This document shows positions 1-10,444 of a DNA stretch of 64,000 nt, piece after piece. Made by a program: the position numbers and the translations under genes. Position 1 is the first letter of the stretch. Each line of letters starts with the position of its first letter. Under the pieces are notes generated by a model that ran no database searches, was not told where the DNA came from, and saw only the letters and a list, made by a program, of their open reading frames with translations. Source of the DNA: Platanthera guangdongensis (lineage: Eukaryota > Streptophyta > Magnoliopsida > Asparagales > Orchidaceae); assembly GCA_039583875.1 (NCBI GenBank), contig CM077165.1:75876757-75940756 (forward strand). The letters are read 5' to 3'.

Positions 1-786
1 AATTTCTGAAAACACTAAGCTGAAAGATGAACTTACACTAGCTAATAAACAAATCATTGCTTTTAAAAATAGAGCTATGTGAGGACAAACAACTTGAGGA
101 ATCTCTAAATGGGAGAAGCCTTAAGTTGATGGACATCACAAGCATAGTCAATGCCAGACTAAATGACAAGCTGGGCTTGGGTGCATCATCAAGTTTACCC
201 CCCATTCTCAAGAAGAAAATATTATCAACCCCCATTAAATTTGTGTCAGCTAAGAATAAAGAAGTAATGAACAACAATCAAACTGAAATCACACATAAAA
301 ACAAGAAAAATCAAAATCAGAAAACCTTAGACAGAAACAAAAGTTCAGCAAATTTTGTCGAACTCAGATCGACAAAATGTGGCAAGTTCGTCGAACTCAA
401 GTCGACGAACGCTGAACGCAAATCTATATAATAATCATTCGTCTTACTGCGATCGACGAACGGTGTATAGTTCGTCGGGCAGAGGTCGACAAACTTGGGG
501 CACAAAAAATGAACATGTTCATTCTCTGAGTAGATATCAACGATCTCATCCCGTTTCGCCGAACTCTGGTCGACGAACTCACAACTATTCGTCGAACCCA
601 GTTAGACTTAGTAAAAATCATAATTATGATAACAACTCTAATCAAACTAAGAAACCATTTAACCCACTTGCTGATTGGATAATTCCACCTAGAAGATATC
701 ACCCCCTAGGATATAAATCACAACCTGAATTCTCTGTGATATCCAGCTTTTCTTATCAGCAAAACAAAGGACCCAAGGTAACCTAG
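1..786 (+). pseudogene. gag: gag C-terminal part, family B copy 1
   Basis: This is the C-terminal part of the capsid/nucleocapsid polyprotein; the start and the zinc knuckle lie left of the window. It matches the B2 gag tail at 36353-37100: a coiled-coil-like stretch, a conserved LMDIT block, then a low-complexity tail rich in Ser, Asn and Arg with repeated DRRT-like peptides. The tail is encoded by an array of the family's palindromic DNA word. The reading frame changes near position 350 (frame of 57-431 to frame of 355-786), so a frameshift is present. The terminal GPKVT is followed by TAG at 784-786, whereas B2 reads on a few codons further. It is the packaging protein of the particle and is now broken. 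Confidence 0.85.
354..600 (+). repeat. TTCGTCGA/TCGACGAA word array inside gag coding sequence
   Basis: Several copies of TTCGTCGAAC and its reverse complement GTCGACGAA, one mismatch allowed, sit at irregular spacing within the gag reading frame. Each half-site pair encodes Ser-Ser-Asn ... Asp-Arg-Arg-Thr. The same word fills the LTR and the pol-ORF3 spacer of this family, and the corresponding part of B2 gag (36544-36800) carries it too. The coding frame is therefore carrying the DNA motif as well as protein sequence. Confidence 0.8.
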
Positions 787-810
787 GTCAAGAATAATTA
801 ATTATTTTCT

Positions 811-816
811 CTGCAG
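811..816 (+). promoter_or_regulatory. candidate 3' splice site at gag-pol junction
   Basis: A pyrimidine-rich run ends in CTGCAG just after the gag stop and before the protease. Elements D (AG at 55549-55550) and A (minus strand, AG at 24184-24185) have similar TTGCAG sites at the same place. This is a pattern match only; no transcript evidence is available. Confidence 0.4.
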
Positions 817-3800
817 GAGAAGAGATGTCTAGTTGTAAATCAACTATAGTATCGGGACAGTGGTTGCTCCAAGTACATGACTGGCAACAAGGATAACTTA
901 AACAATTACAAGTCCAAGCTGGGGCAAAAGGTCATCTTTGGTGATTCAAAGTGTGGCCAGTCTGAAGGCTATGGAGAAGTAAGGATTGGAGCAGTCGCAT
1001 TCAAGAAGGTGACTTATATAAAAGGACTCAAGCATAAGATCATCTCTATCAGCCAATTATGTGATGAAGGTTATCAGGTACACTTTAACTCTACATCCTG
1101 TATTATTTCTAATAATGAAAAACAAAAAGTTTTAATTGGAAATAGACAATGAAACATATACTTAGTTGATTTTCTTTCTGCCAATTCAGATATTTGTCTT
1201 CTTAATATTGTTTGCACTCAAAATTAATTATGGCATAAAAGACTAGGACATGTAAACATGAAAAATATTTCTTGGCTATCTAAAGACAGTCTTGTAAGTG
1301 GCTTACCTTCTGGTCCCTACAAGAAGGAAGGTCTTTGTAGGGCTTGTCAACTATGCAAGCAAACTAAATCTAGTTTTAAATCAATTAATAAAAGTGATTC
1401 ACCTAGGATTTTGTACTTGCTACACGTGGATCTATTTGGACCTATTGTTGTACAAAGCCTAGGAGGGAAATCATATACACTACTCATTGTAGATGACTTC
1501 TTAAGATTCACTTGGGTGTTCTTTCTGAGATCTAAGTCAGATACATTTAAGGTTCTTACAAATTATCTCAGGACCATAGAGATTGAGTACTTTACTCATG
1601 TTGCATTGATCAGAAGTGATCATGGTATAGAGTTTGAGTCTCTTCTTATGCATGAGTTCTGTGAGAAGGATGGTATCAGGCACTGCTTCTCAGCTCCTAG
1701 AACTCACCAACAAAATGGTGTAGCTGAAAGGAAGAATAGAACCCTGATTGAAGCTGCAGGCATATTACTTGCAGATGCTTATATACCACTATCCTTTTGG
1801 GCAGAGGCTGTAAGCACATCAAATTATGTATTGAACAGAAGTTTAATACATAAACTTAAGAATAGGACTCCCTATGCGTTACTTAAAGATAAGAAACCTA
1901 AAATCATATATTTTAAAATATTTGGATGTGTATGCTACATACATAATAATAACAAGAAATACAATAGAAATTTTGAAGCTAAGGATGAAGAGGGAATGTT
2001 TCTAGGATATTCACAAGTAAGCAAAGCTTATAGGGTATTTAACAAATCCTCTTTCAAAATTGAAGAATCTATACATGTAACCTTTGATGAAACTAACATG
2101 TCTTATAAGGAGAAAGAGATTTCTACCAGTAACACTTTGTAGGTACCTCACTTGTGTGAGAAAATAGGTGAATTAAACCTTCCACAAGAAGTTATATCAC
2201 CTCCTACTCCACAAGTTGTTGAAGACAGTGAAGTTGATTATTTGGAAGAGGCTAAACCTCATTCAACATCAAACATAATTCCACAAGAGAAATTCAATCC
2301 AAATGTTGTTGCTGAACAAACTCCACTGATCTTGTCACACTAAGGGATCACCCTAGATCCCAGGTGATTGGACACATAATAGTAGGTGTATAGACAAGGC
2401 ATCAACCCAACCAAAATTTGATGCATGCCTGTTTTCTCTCTCAAGTTGAACCTCAATCCATAAAAGATGCTGAGTAAGATCCCCACTGGATCATTGCAAT
2501 GAAAGAGGAACTCAACCAGTTTGAGAGATGTAGAGTTTCGGATTTGGTTCCAAGACCCAAAGACTACCCAGTCATTGGAACCAAATGGGTATATAGAAAC
2601 AAACTAGATGCCCAAGGTGCAATTGTGAGGAATAATGCTAGGCTTGTTGCTCAAGGTTATATGCAAGAAGAAGGCATAGTTTATGATCAAACCTTTGCAC
2701 CAGTTACAAGGTTAGAAGCAATCAGAATCTTCCTTGCCTATGCTACCTTCAAGAAGTTTAAAGTGTACCAGATGGATGTGAAAAGTTCCTTTCTAAATGG
2801 AGTACTAAAAGAAGAGGTTTATGTTGAACAACCTCTAGGTTTTGTCTCTCCAACCCATCCTTCTTATGTATTTAGATTTCATAAAGCCCTTGATGGTCTA
2901 AAGCAAGCTCCAAGAGCTTGGTATGAGACCTTAGCTAGATTTCTGATAGAGCATGAATTCACTAGAGGCATAATATATAAAACATTATTCACTAGGCACT
3001 ATAAAGATAAAATCTTGTTAGTACAAATTTATGTGGATGACATCATATTTGGGTCTACTGACTCTAAACTATGCAAGAGGTTTTTTGATTTTATGCATTC
3101 TAAGTTTGAGTTGAGTAGCATAGGCGAGCTCTCCTACTTCCTTGTTCTCCAAGTGAAGCAGCTACTTGATGGAATCTTCATCTTGCAGGCTAAGTATGCT
3201 AAAGAGCTTCTTAAAAAGTTTGGTATGGCTGATGCCTCAGCAAAGAAAACACCTATGGATACTAATATTGTAATAGATTCTGATCCACATGGGAAACCTG
3301 TTGACCAGAAGTTATATAAGGGCATTGTTGGGTCACTATTATATCTTACCGCTAGCAGACCTAATATAATATTTTCCACATGCCTTTGTGTTAGGTTCCA
3401 AGTGAACCCTAAAGAATCTCACCTAATTTTTCTAAAAAGAATTTTGAGATATATAAAGAGTTGTCCTAGTCTACCCCTTTGGTATCCTATAGAGTCAGAA
3501 TTTAATTTAACTGGATATTCAGATGCTGACTTTGCTGGATGCAGGGTTGACAGGAAAAGTAGCTCAGGAACTTGTCAATTCCTAGGTATGAGACTAGTGT
3601 CTTGGTTCTATAAGAAACAATCATCTGTGTCTATACCAACTGCTGAAGCAGAATACATAGCAGTTGGTAGTTGTTGTTCCCAGAAGTTGTGGATTCAAAA
3701 TCAACTCCCGGACTATGGTTTCAACTTAAATAATTCAACTCTACTATGTGATAACACAAGTGTTATATCCATAGCACAGAATCCAATCCATCACAGTAGA

Positions 3801-3983
3801 ACTAAGCATATAGACATTAGACATCATTTCATTAGAGAGTGTGCAGACAAAAACAAAATCAAACTTGTCTATATCTACACTGATTTAGAAAGAGCTGATA
3901 TTTTCACCAAACCCTTAGATGAAAGGAATTACTTATTCTTTATAAATCAGCTGGGCATGATCAATGGAGAAGCTTTGATTTAA
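817..3983 (+). pseudogene. pol: pol (protease-integrase-RT-RNase H), family B copy 1
   Basis: Copia-type pol. The protease signature Asp-Ser-Gly is at 856-864. The integrase has its N-terminal zinc finger (WHKRLGHV, then CRACQLC) and the catalytic Asp/Asp/Glu context (HVDLFGP, RSDHG, VAERKNR) near 1245-1770. Reverse transcriptase occupies about 2499-3400 with an intact YVDD near 3031. RNase H occupies about 3500-3980 (SDADFAG, TAEAEY). Breaks: TGA at 1150-1152, TAA near 1227, TAG at 2140-2142, a frameshift near 2325, then in-frame stops before 2499. From 2499 to the terminal TAA at 3981-3983 the RT-RNase H frame is open for 494 codons. VCVRFQ in RT resembles the VCARYQ block usual in Sireviruses. 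Confidence 0.93.
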
Positions 3984-4373
3984 CTTCTTTCTGCACTCGA
4001 TAAATTCTTCAAAGTTCGTCGAACGGAGTTCGACGAACTGGGAAAAGTTATAGAGATATTCGTTGAACGGAGGTCGACGAACTCTCTGTGAGTGATGTTG
4101 TTTTCATCGAATGGAGATCGACGAATCGACTTCAGAAAACTTTCGTCGAACGGAGCTTGACGAAATGTCTTCAAATCTTTAGATTGAGCTCGACGAATTA
4201 TTTCACTACAAATTATTTCATCGACCTCAGATCGAAGAATTATTTATTTTTCGTGGAATGGAGTTTGTCGATTCATATTCCGGAAAACCTTATATCTAGG
4301 TTTTCTTCGACCTCCGTCCCGCGCTTTTAGTTCCCTTGCACTTGATCTTCGTTTTTCTCTTGTAGGTGAACTA
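3984..4373 (+). repeat. pol-ORF3 spacer with TTCGTCGAAC inverted repeats
   Basis: This non-coding spacer of about 390 bp is filled with family B words. A perfect inverted repeat lies at 4014-4038: arms GTTCGTCGAAC and GTTCGACGAAC around a GGA loop. Further pairs follow near 4062-4084, 4108-4124, 4144-4164 and 4218-4275, progressively degraded. The last 60 bp lack the word and end in a pyrimidine-rich run and TGTAG (AG at 4364-4365) nine bases before the ORF3 ATG. Confidence 0.8.
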
Positions 4374-7300
4374 ATGGCGACTCCAACAGGCAGCCTCGCA
4401 GCAATGAAATTCGACACTGGGTTTGATGTCGATTTCGATTCCTTCCAACATCCAGAAATTATCTTTCTGGACATCCTGTAACTCCTTGAAGAACAACAGT
4501 TGAAGAATCTGCTATCCACCAGGATCAAGATATCTAGCGCTGAGATCAGAGAGTGGGTCTATACCTCGTCCACCACAGATGAGAACTCTATGATTGGCAC
4601 AATCTCTGATAATGCAGTTCCACTTATTCCCGCCATTCTAACAGAAATTTTTGGATTAATTAACAGTGAAGAAGAGTTAGAAATTGATACTGTGGAATTT
4701 GATGTGATGTTGAGTATGATGGGGTATACTAGAGAAACCCCAAATAAATTACTAAAGAAATACTTGTCTGCCGAGTTCAAATTTCTAGCAGATATTGTGG
4801 GGAAAGTGTTGTTTGGAAAACACACTGCACATGATTACATAACCAGACATCAATTCCTGGTAATGTGTGCTGTAGTAAACAAGAAGAAGGTGAACTGGGC
4901 CGAGATTCTGTTTGAGCTGATTAAGAAGAAAAAAAATAAAAAGGAGGTCTGTTTTTGATGAATTCTGGGAATCTTCCTGAAGGAGAAGGCTGCTGAATCA
5001 CTGGTCTCCCTAACCATATTCATCAATGCCTCTAAGAGGCTCACCTGTGCCCTATTTGGCGGGTGGGAGAGGAGCACCACCAAGCCATCCAAGGCTTCCT
5101 CCTCATCTACCAGGCCTTCTAAGAGTACCAGGGCTGCTCCAGCCACTCCCAACCCTATTGAAGATATCGCTCCTCCACCTCCCTCACCTACAGCCATCCT
5201 ACCTCAATCTCAGATGGTACAACAACTCTCCTCCACAGTTCAAACTACCATTCACACTCCTACACCTCCCTCATCCAAAGTACATCTATCCCCCACTCAC
5301 TTTCCTAACTCCCCACCCTCCCAACATGATACAACAGCTCCATCACCACCCTCATCTCCACTCCCACCCCATTTGGCTGCAATTCAGCCATCCAATATCT
5401 CCTCCCTCCCTTCCTTTAATCTGACTCCTTCCGCTCATCATACTTCTTCTCTCCCAGATGTTCCAATGATAGATTCTCTACCTCCTTCTCCACCAGCATC
5501 TTCCATCCCTCCTTCTATTTCTACTGAAACACCCTCTGCCTCTCTGCCATTGGACCCCTCCATTATTCCATCTCTCATTGCACTTATTACTCCCCTCCTG
5601 AAAATAATTGTAGCAGAGGCTATTTCACCTCTTGCTACCTCCATATTTTCTCTTGTTGATAAGATATCTCCTCTTTTTGCTCCTCCCTCTTCATTTAGGG
5701 GCCTGCCTCTAGTGTACACTGAAACCAGACAGGGGGAGATACTTAATGAAGAAGCAGTAGCAGAAATAATAGCAGAAGTAACAGCAGCGGCAGTAACAGA
5801 AGTAACAATAGTAGCAGTAGATACAACAACAGACAGCAGAAAAAGCAGCAGCAGAAGCAGATTTTGATCAAGATTTATTTGATTTATACTCAATGAAGAA
5901 GCAGTAACAGAAATAACAGCAGAAGTAACAACATCAGCAGTAATAGAAGTAACAGTAGGAGCAGTAGATGCAGCAGCAGACACAATAAAAAAAATAGCAG
6001 AAGAAGAAGATGCAGATGCTGATTAAGATTTATTTGATTTAATTCATTTTATTGAATCTGATATGGAAATAGATGAGCAGGTCCTAGAGGAAATAACAAC
6101 TGCTGGTGATTTTATTATAAATCCCACAGTTGATCTTTTACATTTATTGAGCAGTTTTGATACAGCTAATTTTAATAACCTTCTAGAGTACATCATCAAC
6201 CATCTTTGGCTATAATTCCATACACCTCTCCCATAAGCTCCAAGGTTGCCAAGCAACTAAAGGCTAGTTTTGTTACAACAGAGGTTTCAGCTATAGAGGT
6301 ACCAGCTATTCCATCTTCTCCGAGAGCTGTTTCCCCCATTATCTCATCTCCTCCTGCTCCAGGTTTTGTTATGGATGATTCACCCATGCCTGATCTTGAT
6401 ACATTGATCATGGCTGATATAGAAGAAGAAAAAAATAGTGCCTGAAAGCACTATTCTGTATAGCCCTTCTGTTCCAACATCAGCTCCTTCTTCAGCTCCT
6501 TCTCCAGCTCCTCCTCCAGCTCCTACTCATGCTGAAAAGCCTATTGACAAATTAGTACTAAAGGCCATTTATGCCTTATATGATGCTCCTCAAGATTTTG
6601 ATGATTTATATGATGATGAAGGGGACTCAAAGGATGAGCCTAAGAAAAAGAAAGTATCTAAGAAGAGGAAATCTCCTCCACCTCCTGCTACAAAACAAAT
6701 TCCAGCAAATGACACTCCATAATATATACTCCAGAAGATCACACCCTATAAGGGCATGCTAGCATGGATGTGGCTGTCCAAAAATCAACAGAAAGAGAGG
6801 AAGAAAAGTAGGAGATATTCCCAACCTCCTCCAAGATATAGAAATGATCTTCCTCCTCCTCTACCCGCTGTTGGTGCTTCCAGTTCTTCAACTCAAAGGA
6901 CTACCCATTTTCAAACCTATCAAATACATCAGGGTAGGTCCTCTTCAGGAAGCAGTCAGCAAAGGCATTATTATTCTAGCAAGCAGCACCATCAATAACA
7001 TCAACAACAATAATTCACTGAACATCAAAAGGCTGAAAGCCCCAAGAGACCTGCTTCCCCTCCTGTACCCTTTGAAGATCCAGAGTCAGCGACAACTACT
7101 AGGATGGCCAGATTCCACGAATTGGTTGGCCTATCCATGATTAACAAAGTAAGAGCTGAAGGAAAGGATCCATCTGAATATACTACAATGTCCAAGTACA
7201 GAAAGGACGAACTTAACAGGTTTACTAAGGCTAACAAATTTTTCAATGTTGATGATTATATGAAGTTATATCCTGAAGCTGTAGTGCCAAGAGCCACCTC

Positions 7301-7436
7301 CCTTAACATCAATGGAGGTGCTGACATGACCATGACAAAAGCTTAAGCAGTAGATCCAAACAGGAATATCAAGTTTACATAGCCTGGTGATAAAACTAAG
7401 GAGGATAAGCCGAAGGATCCCAGGAAGAAGAAATGA
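4374..7436 (+). pseudogene. ORF3 (post-pol ORF of Sirevirus-like element), copy 1
   Basis: A third ORF of about 1,020 codons with unknown function; such ORFs were historically called envelope-like. The start ATG at 4374 is in good context (CTAATGGCG) and aligns with the B2 start. The first ~190 residues form a conserved globular block (WVYTS, FLADIVGKVL, HTAHDYITR) resembling the putative plant transposon protein domain found in other retroelement third ORFs. A long Pro/Ser-rich region, an acidic region and a basic cluster KKKKVSKKRK (about 6640-6672) follow, then a conserved C-terminal block (ARFHELVGLSMINK). I see no signal peptide or membrane helix. Breaks: TAA near 4479, TGA at 4956, TGA at 5865, a frame change between about 5870 and 6440, and several later stops. 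The last stop is TGA at 7434-7436. Confidence 0.72.
5739..6042 (+). repeat. tandem duplication inside ORF3 (two units of about 150 bp)
   Basis: Two adjacent diverged units both start near AATGAAGAAGCAGTA and end in AAGATTTATTTGATTTA. Within each unit GCAG/GTAACAG triplet runs encode Ala/Val/Thr-rich sequence. B2 has only one equivalent block at this place, so copy 1 gained the second unit, or B2 lost one. Confidence 0.7.
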
Positions 7437-7609
7437 ACATTTTAAACTATTTCTAATCTCTCTAATGTTTGTAAAACTGACTGTTTATGATTCAAATCTT
7501 ACTGTATATATCTGCTACACATTTAAATTTTTCATGTCAGATATATGTTTTATTGCTTTGTATATTTTGTATGTCTGTAATTAGTGACCTTACCCAAATA
7601 GGGGGAGAT
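7437..7609 (+). other. 3' untranslated region and polypurine tract of copy B1
   Basis: Short AT-rich region between ORF3 and the 3' LTR. The polypurine tract AAATAGGGGGAGAT (7596-7609) directly precedes the LTR and primes plus-strand DNA synthesis. The same tract precedes the 3' LTRs of B2 (29819-29832) and D (62337-62350). Confidence 0.9.
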
Positions 7610-7797
7610 TGTTGGATCCCTAGTTAGATTTGGGCTAGGTTCACTAAGTTAGGATGTTTGACGCAACATGTATAGCTAGGGTCATGTATGAGTCCTAGAG
7701 TGTTGGCTATGTCCTTAGAGTCAACACTGCATGGATCAGCCATCAACAGACTACAAAAGACTCAAGATTTAGAGAAATTTCAAAGACTCAAAAAATT

Positions 7798-8450
7798 AGT
7801 TCGACGTTCATCGAACTCAGGACGACGAAAGTCGTGCTCAGCTCGATGAAATCAGAGACAATTCTCCGAGCTGAGCTCGACGAACTTGGTACTCAGGTCG
7901 ACGATTTATGGACACTACAACATTCCAAGTCCAGAATTCTTCACACTTAACTCCAGTCGACGAACTTAGTTCTCAGGTCGAAGATTGGTGGGTATTCTAC
8001 TTCAACATCTTAATCCAGAAAATCTAAGTATTCTAAGTCCAAGATCACATTCTAGTCGACGAACTCACCTTCTCAGCTCCACGAACTTAGACCACAGTCT
8101 TGACATGATTTATCAAGTAGAAGTTAGAAACCCTCAGCTCGACGAAACGAGTTCTCAGGTCGATGAACCCAATTTTGAGGTCGATGATTTCTGGACACGT
8201 TACTTTAACATTCTTAAGTCCAAGAAATATGGAATTCTGAACTCTAGTCTACGAAGATATACTCTCAGCTCGACGATCTTAATACACAGAATTGACAAGG
8301 TTCCAGAGAAAGCAGTTATGTCCTCTGGTCGACGATCTTGGATCTCAGCTCAACGAACAAAGATTATCTGGTCGAGGAACTTGACTTCTCTGCTCGACGA
8401 ACTCTGGACACAGCTCGACGAATTCTGTTCTTTGCTCAACGATTTCTGTG
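7798..8450 (+). repeat. TCGACGAA word array in U3 of B1
   Basis: More than twenty copies of CTCGACGAA or GTCGACGA, with one- or two-base variants, are spaced about 15-45 bp apart. They often follow CTCAG (CTCAGCTCGACGAA, CTCAGGTCGACGA). The array lies upstream of the TATA box, where a regulatory region would be. Confidence 0.8.
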
Positions 8451-8697
8451 AAGTTGCAGACTTAGATATTTTCCACCCTCTTTCCTTAATTTTTTGCAAT
8501 GATTCCTGAGTAATCAATGCTTAAATATTGTCTGAATATTACCGTTAGAAGCAAGCATTGATTACGGTCTTCATCAGGATTACTACTTGTCTTTTTTCCA
8601 TGGGACATTTAGGGAAATCAATCAATGCAAATATTCTCCAGGACGTCAGCATTAAATGAATGAAGAAATTTAAATTCAGAAGGAAGATTACACAGAA

Positions 8698-8709
8698 ATA
8701 TAAAAAGGA
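8698..8709 (+). promoter_or_regulatory. TATA box of B1 LTR
   Basis: ATATAAAAAGG stands about 250 bp downstream of the word array and is the best core-promoter match in this LTR. A transcript start about 30 bp downstream is expected, dividing U3 from R. Confidence 0.55.
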
Positions 8710-9473
8710 TTTTTCTTTTTCTTCCTTCAACAGAACAGACAACAACACAGTGAATAGGCTTTTCTTCTTCCTTCTCATGTAAATACAGAACAAAAGACAC
8801 AGGCCAATAATACAGCAAAATTAGAAGCCCTAGACCAGAGAAAGAATATCAAGCTGAAGAAGAAAAATAACCATTTAAATCAAGAGTCTTCTTCTGTATT
8901 CATCCCACGATTCTTCAAAGGACAATAATTACTATATCAGTAAAGAAGCACCTGGGTATCTGTTGGTCAAGGCTGAAACACTGAAGGCATACTCACCCTG
9001 AAGCAAAGATTCATCCTTCCTAAACAAATCTATATCTCAGGGGGAGCTTTGTCAAAATCAAGATCCACTAAGTCTTCTCAGTTGTATTTGAGAAAGAGAA
9101 GACATAATCACTCTCTCATCCCCACTGTATAAAGGATTCTTAACTCCCTTCAAAAGTTATTCCTGGTTACAAGTAACCTAATAAAAAGTCTTGAGGATTG
9201 GTTTTTGAGCACCTGATCAAAAGCTTATTGGTGGCAGTCACCTGATCAAAAACCTCAGTGGATTCCTACCAGGGTGGTAGAAGAGTGGATGTACCGAAGT
9301 TTAGGGGAACCACTATAAAATTCTTATGTTGTCTGGATGCACTTTTTCTTTTGGTCTTGTTGTGGCTGTGTGGCTTAGGTTTGTTGTCCTTGTGATAGTT
9401 AGTACCTGTGATAGATCATTTTATCTTAGGACTAAGTTTTATTTTTACAGCACAAGTTTTCTAAGTTTTTCAG

Positions 9474-9509
9474 AATACTCTATTCACCCCCCCCCCCCTC
9501 TAGAGTATT
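9474..9509 (+). other. C-rich hairpin near LTR end (B1)
   Basis: AATACTCTA (9474-9482) pairs perfectly with TAGAGTATT (9501-9509) around a loop beginning TTCACCCC. Elements A and D keep the loop but have a different, still complementary stem (TCACCT/AGGTGA). Confidence 0.7.
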
Positions 9510-9531
9510 TCAGAGCTAACCCTTACTTTCA

Positions 9532-10444
9532 TCATTCCATCCTTCCTCAGAATCCCATCAATTATCTCCTAGGTGCTACTCTCGCACTTTCGAGCTTCCA
9601 CCACGTATGGCGGGAGCTCATCATCCAAACGGGTCGCTTCCCGAAAACGATTATACAAATCGTTCTGTATTTCAATCCAGTTCAACCGAGCCATGCTAGA
9701 ATCGCCTCTTGCTACACACTATGTGCCAAGGGACTCCCAGTCCAACACCAACCGCTCATCATGAGCTTCGATCCAATTCCCTTGCCTAGAGTATTTTCTA
9801 CTCAAGGCATCTGCCAACACATTGGCTTTGCCTAGCGTATATTGAATCGTCACCTCGTAGTCTCCAAGGAACTCGACCCATCTGCGCTGCCGCATATTCA
9901 GGTCCTTCTGATCTAGGAGATACTTCAGTATTTTGTGATCCATGAAGATCTCCACCTTCGCATCATAAAAATAGTTCCACCAAAATTTTAACGCGAAAAT
10001 TACCCCCGCCAATTCCAAGTCATGGACGGGGTAATTCCTCTCATGAGGCTTCAGCTGCCTAGACCCAAAGGCTATCACACTTTCATGTTGCACCAATACG
10101 CAACCCAAACCGCATCCCGTTGCGTCACAGAAGATTTGAAATCCTTCGGTCCCTTTCGATAGACTTAGTATTGGAGTCGTCAACAGCCTTTCCTTCAGTA
10201 TCTCAAATGCCTGACTGCACTCCTGAATCCACACAAACATCTGATACTTACGAGTTAGTGATGTGAGGGGTAGAGCTATCCGCGAAACGTTTTCTATGAA
10301 TCTTCTATAGTACCCGGATAGTGTATGAAAACTTTGGACTTCCGCCAAGATTCTCAAAATCGGCCAATCTCTGATGGCTTCCAATTTTTTTGGATCTACC
10401 GCCACCCCATCCCTACTAATCATGTGGCCCAAAAATACCACATT
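9532..10444 (-). pseudogene. pol: gypsy pol fragment: RT thumb and RNase H (element G)
   Basis: The frame is open from the A insertion point (VFLGHMIS) to a stop at 9719. It covers the RT C-terminus (YYRRFI), the connection (FQIFCDATGCGLGCVL) and RNase H (MDHKILKYLLDQ, RRWVEFLGDY, ANVLADALSRK). It continues directly from the RT piece ending at 40498 once A and one target-site copy are taken away. Beyond the stop, 9532-9718 is degenerate and shows no integrase motif before copy B1 begins. Confidence 0.9.
10440..10444. repeat. target-site duplication of element A (left copy)
   Basis: ACATT here corresponds to ACCTT at 40493-40497. Both lie in gypsy RT codons, and the RT frame of G is restored across the site when A is ignored. 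Confidence 0.75.

Larger units (their letters stand above)
1..9531 (+). mobile_element. Sirevirus-like Ty1/copia retrotransposon, family B copy 1 (5' end outside window)
   Basis: This is the 3' three quarters of a copia element on the + strand. In order it holds the gag C-terminus (1-786), pol (817-3983), a repeat-rich spacer, ORF3 (4374-7436), a polypurine tract (7596-7609) and the 3' LTR (7610-9531). The order protease-integrase-RT-RNase H and the extra post-pol ORF point to the Sirevirus lineage. It matches the minus-strand copy at 28219-40189 throughout, so it is one family. Its right end abuts the gypsy element G at 9532; the five bases after it, TCATT, are the expected target duplication, but the left copy is off the window. 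Stops and at least two frameshifts make it defective. Confidence 0.93.
7610..9531 (+). repeat. 3' LTR of copy B1
   Basis: The LTR starts TGTTGGATCCC right after the polypurine tract and ends CTTTCA. It matches the B2 LTRs but is about 320 bp longer. It holds the TCGACGAA array (7798-8450), a TATA box at 8699, a conserved inverted-repeat block at 9285-9313 and a C-rich hairpin at 9474-9509. Only this LTR of the copy is inside the window. Confidence 0.92.

Noticed and set aside
5026..5424. A Pro-rich frame overlapping ORF3 of B1
   Set aside because: It is an out-of-frame reading of the Pro/Ser-rich part of ORF3; the frame matching B2 is the one used in the annotation.
7985..8509. A 174-codon frame in the B1 LTR
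   Set aside because: It is array-derived reading of TCGACGAA words inside the LTR.
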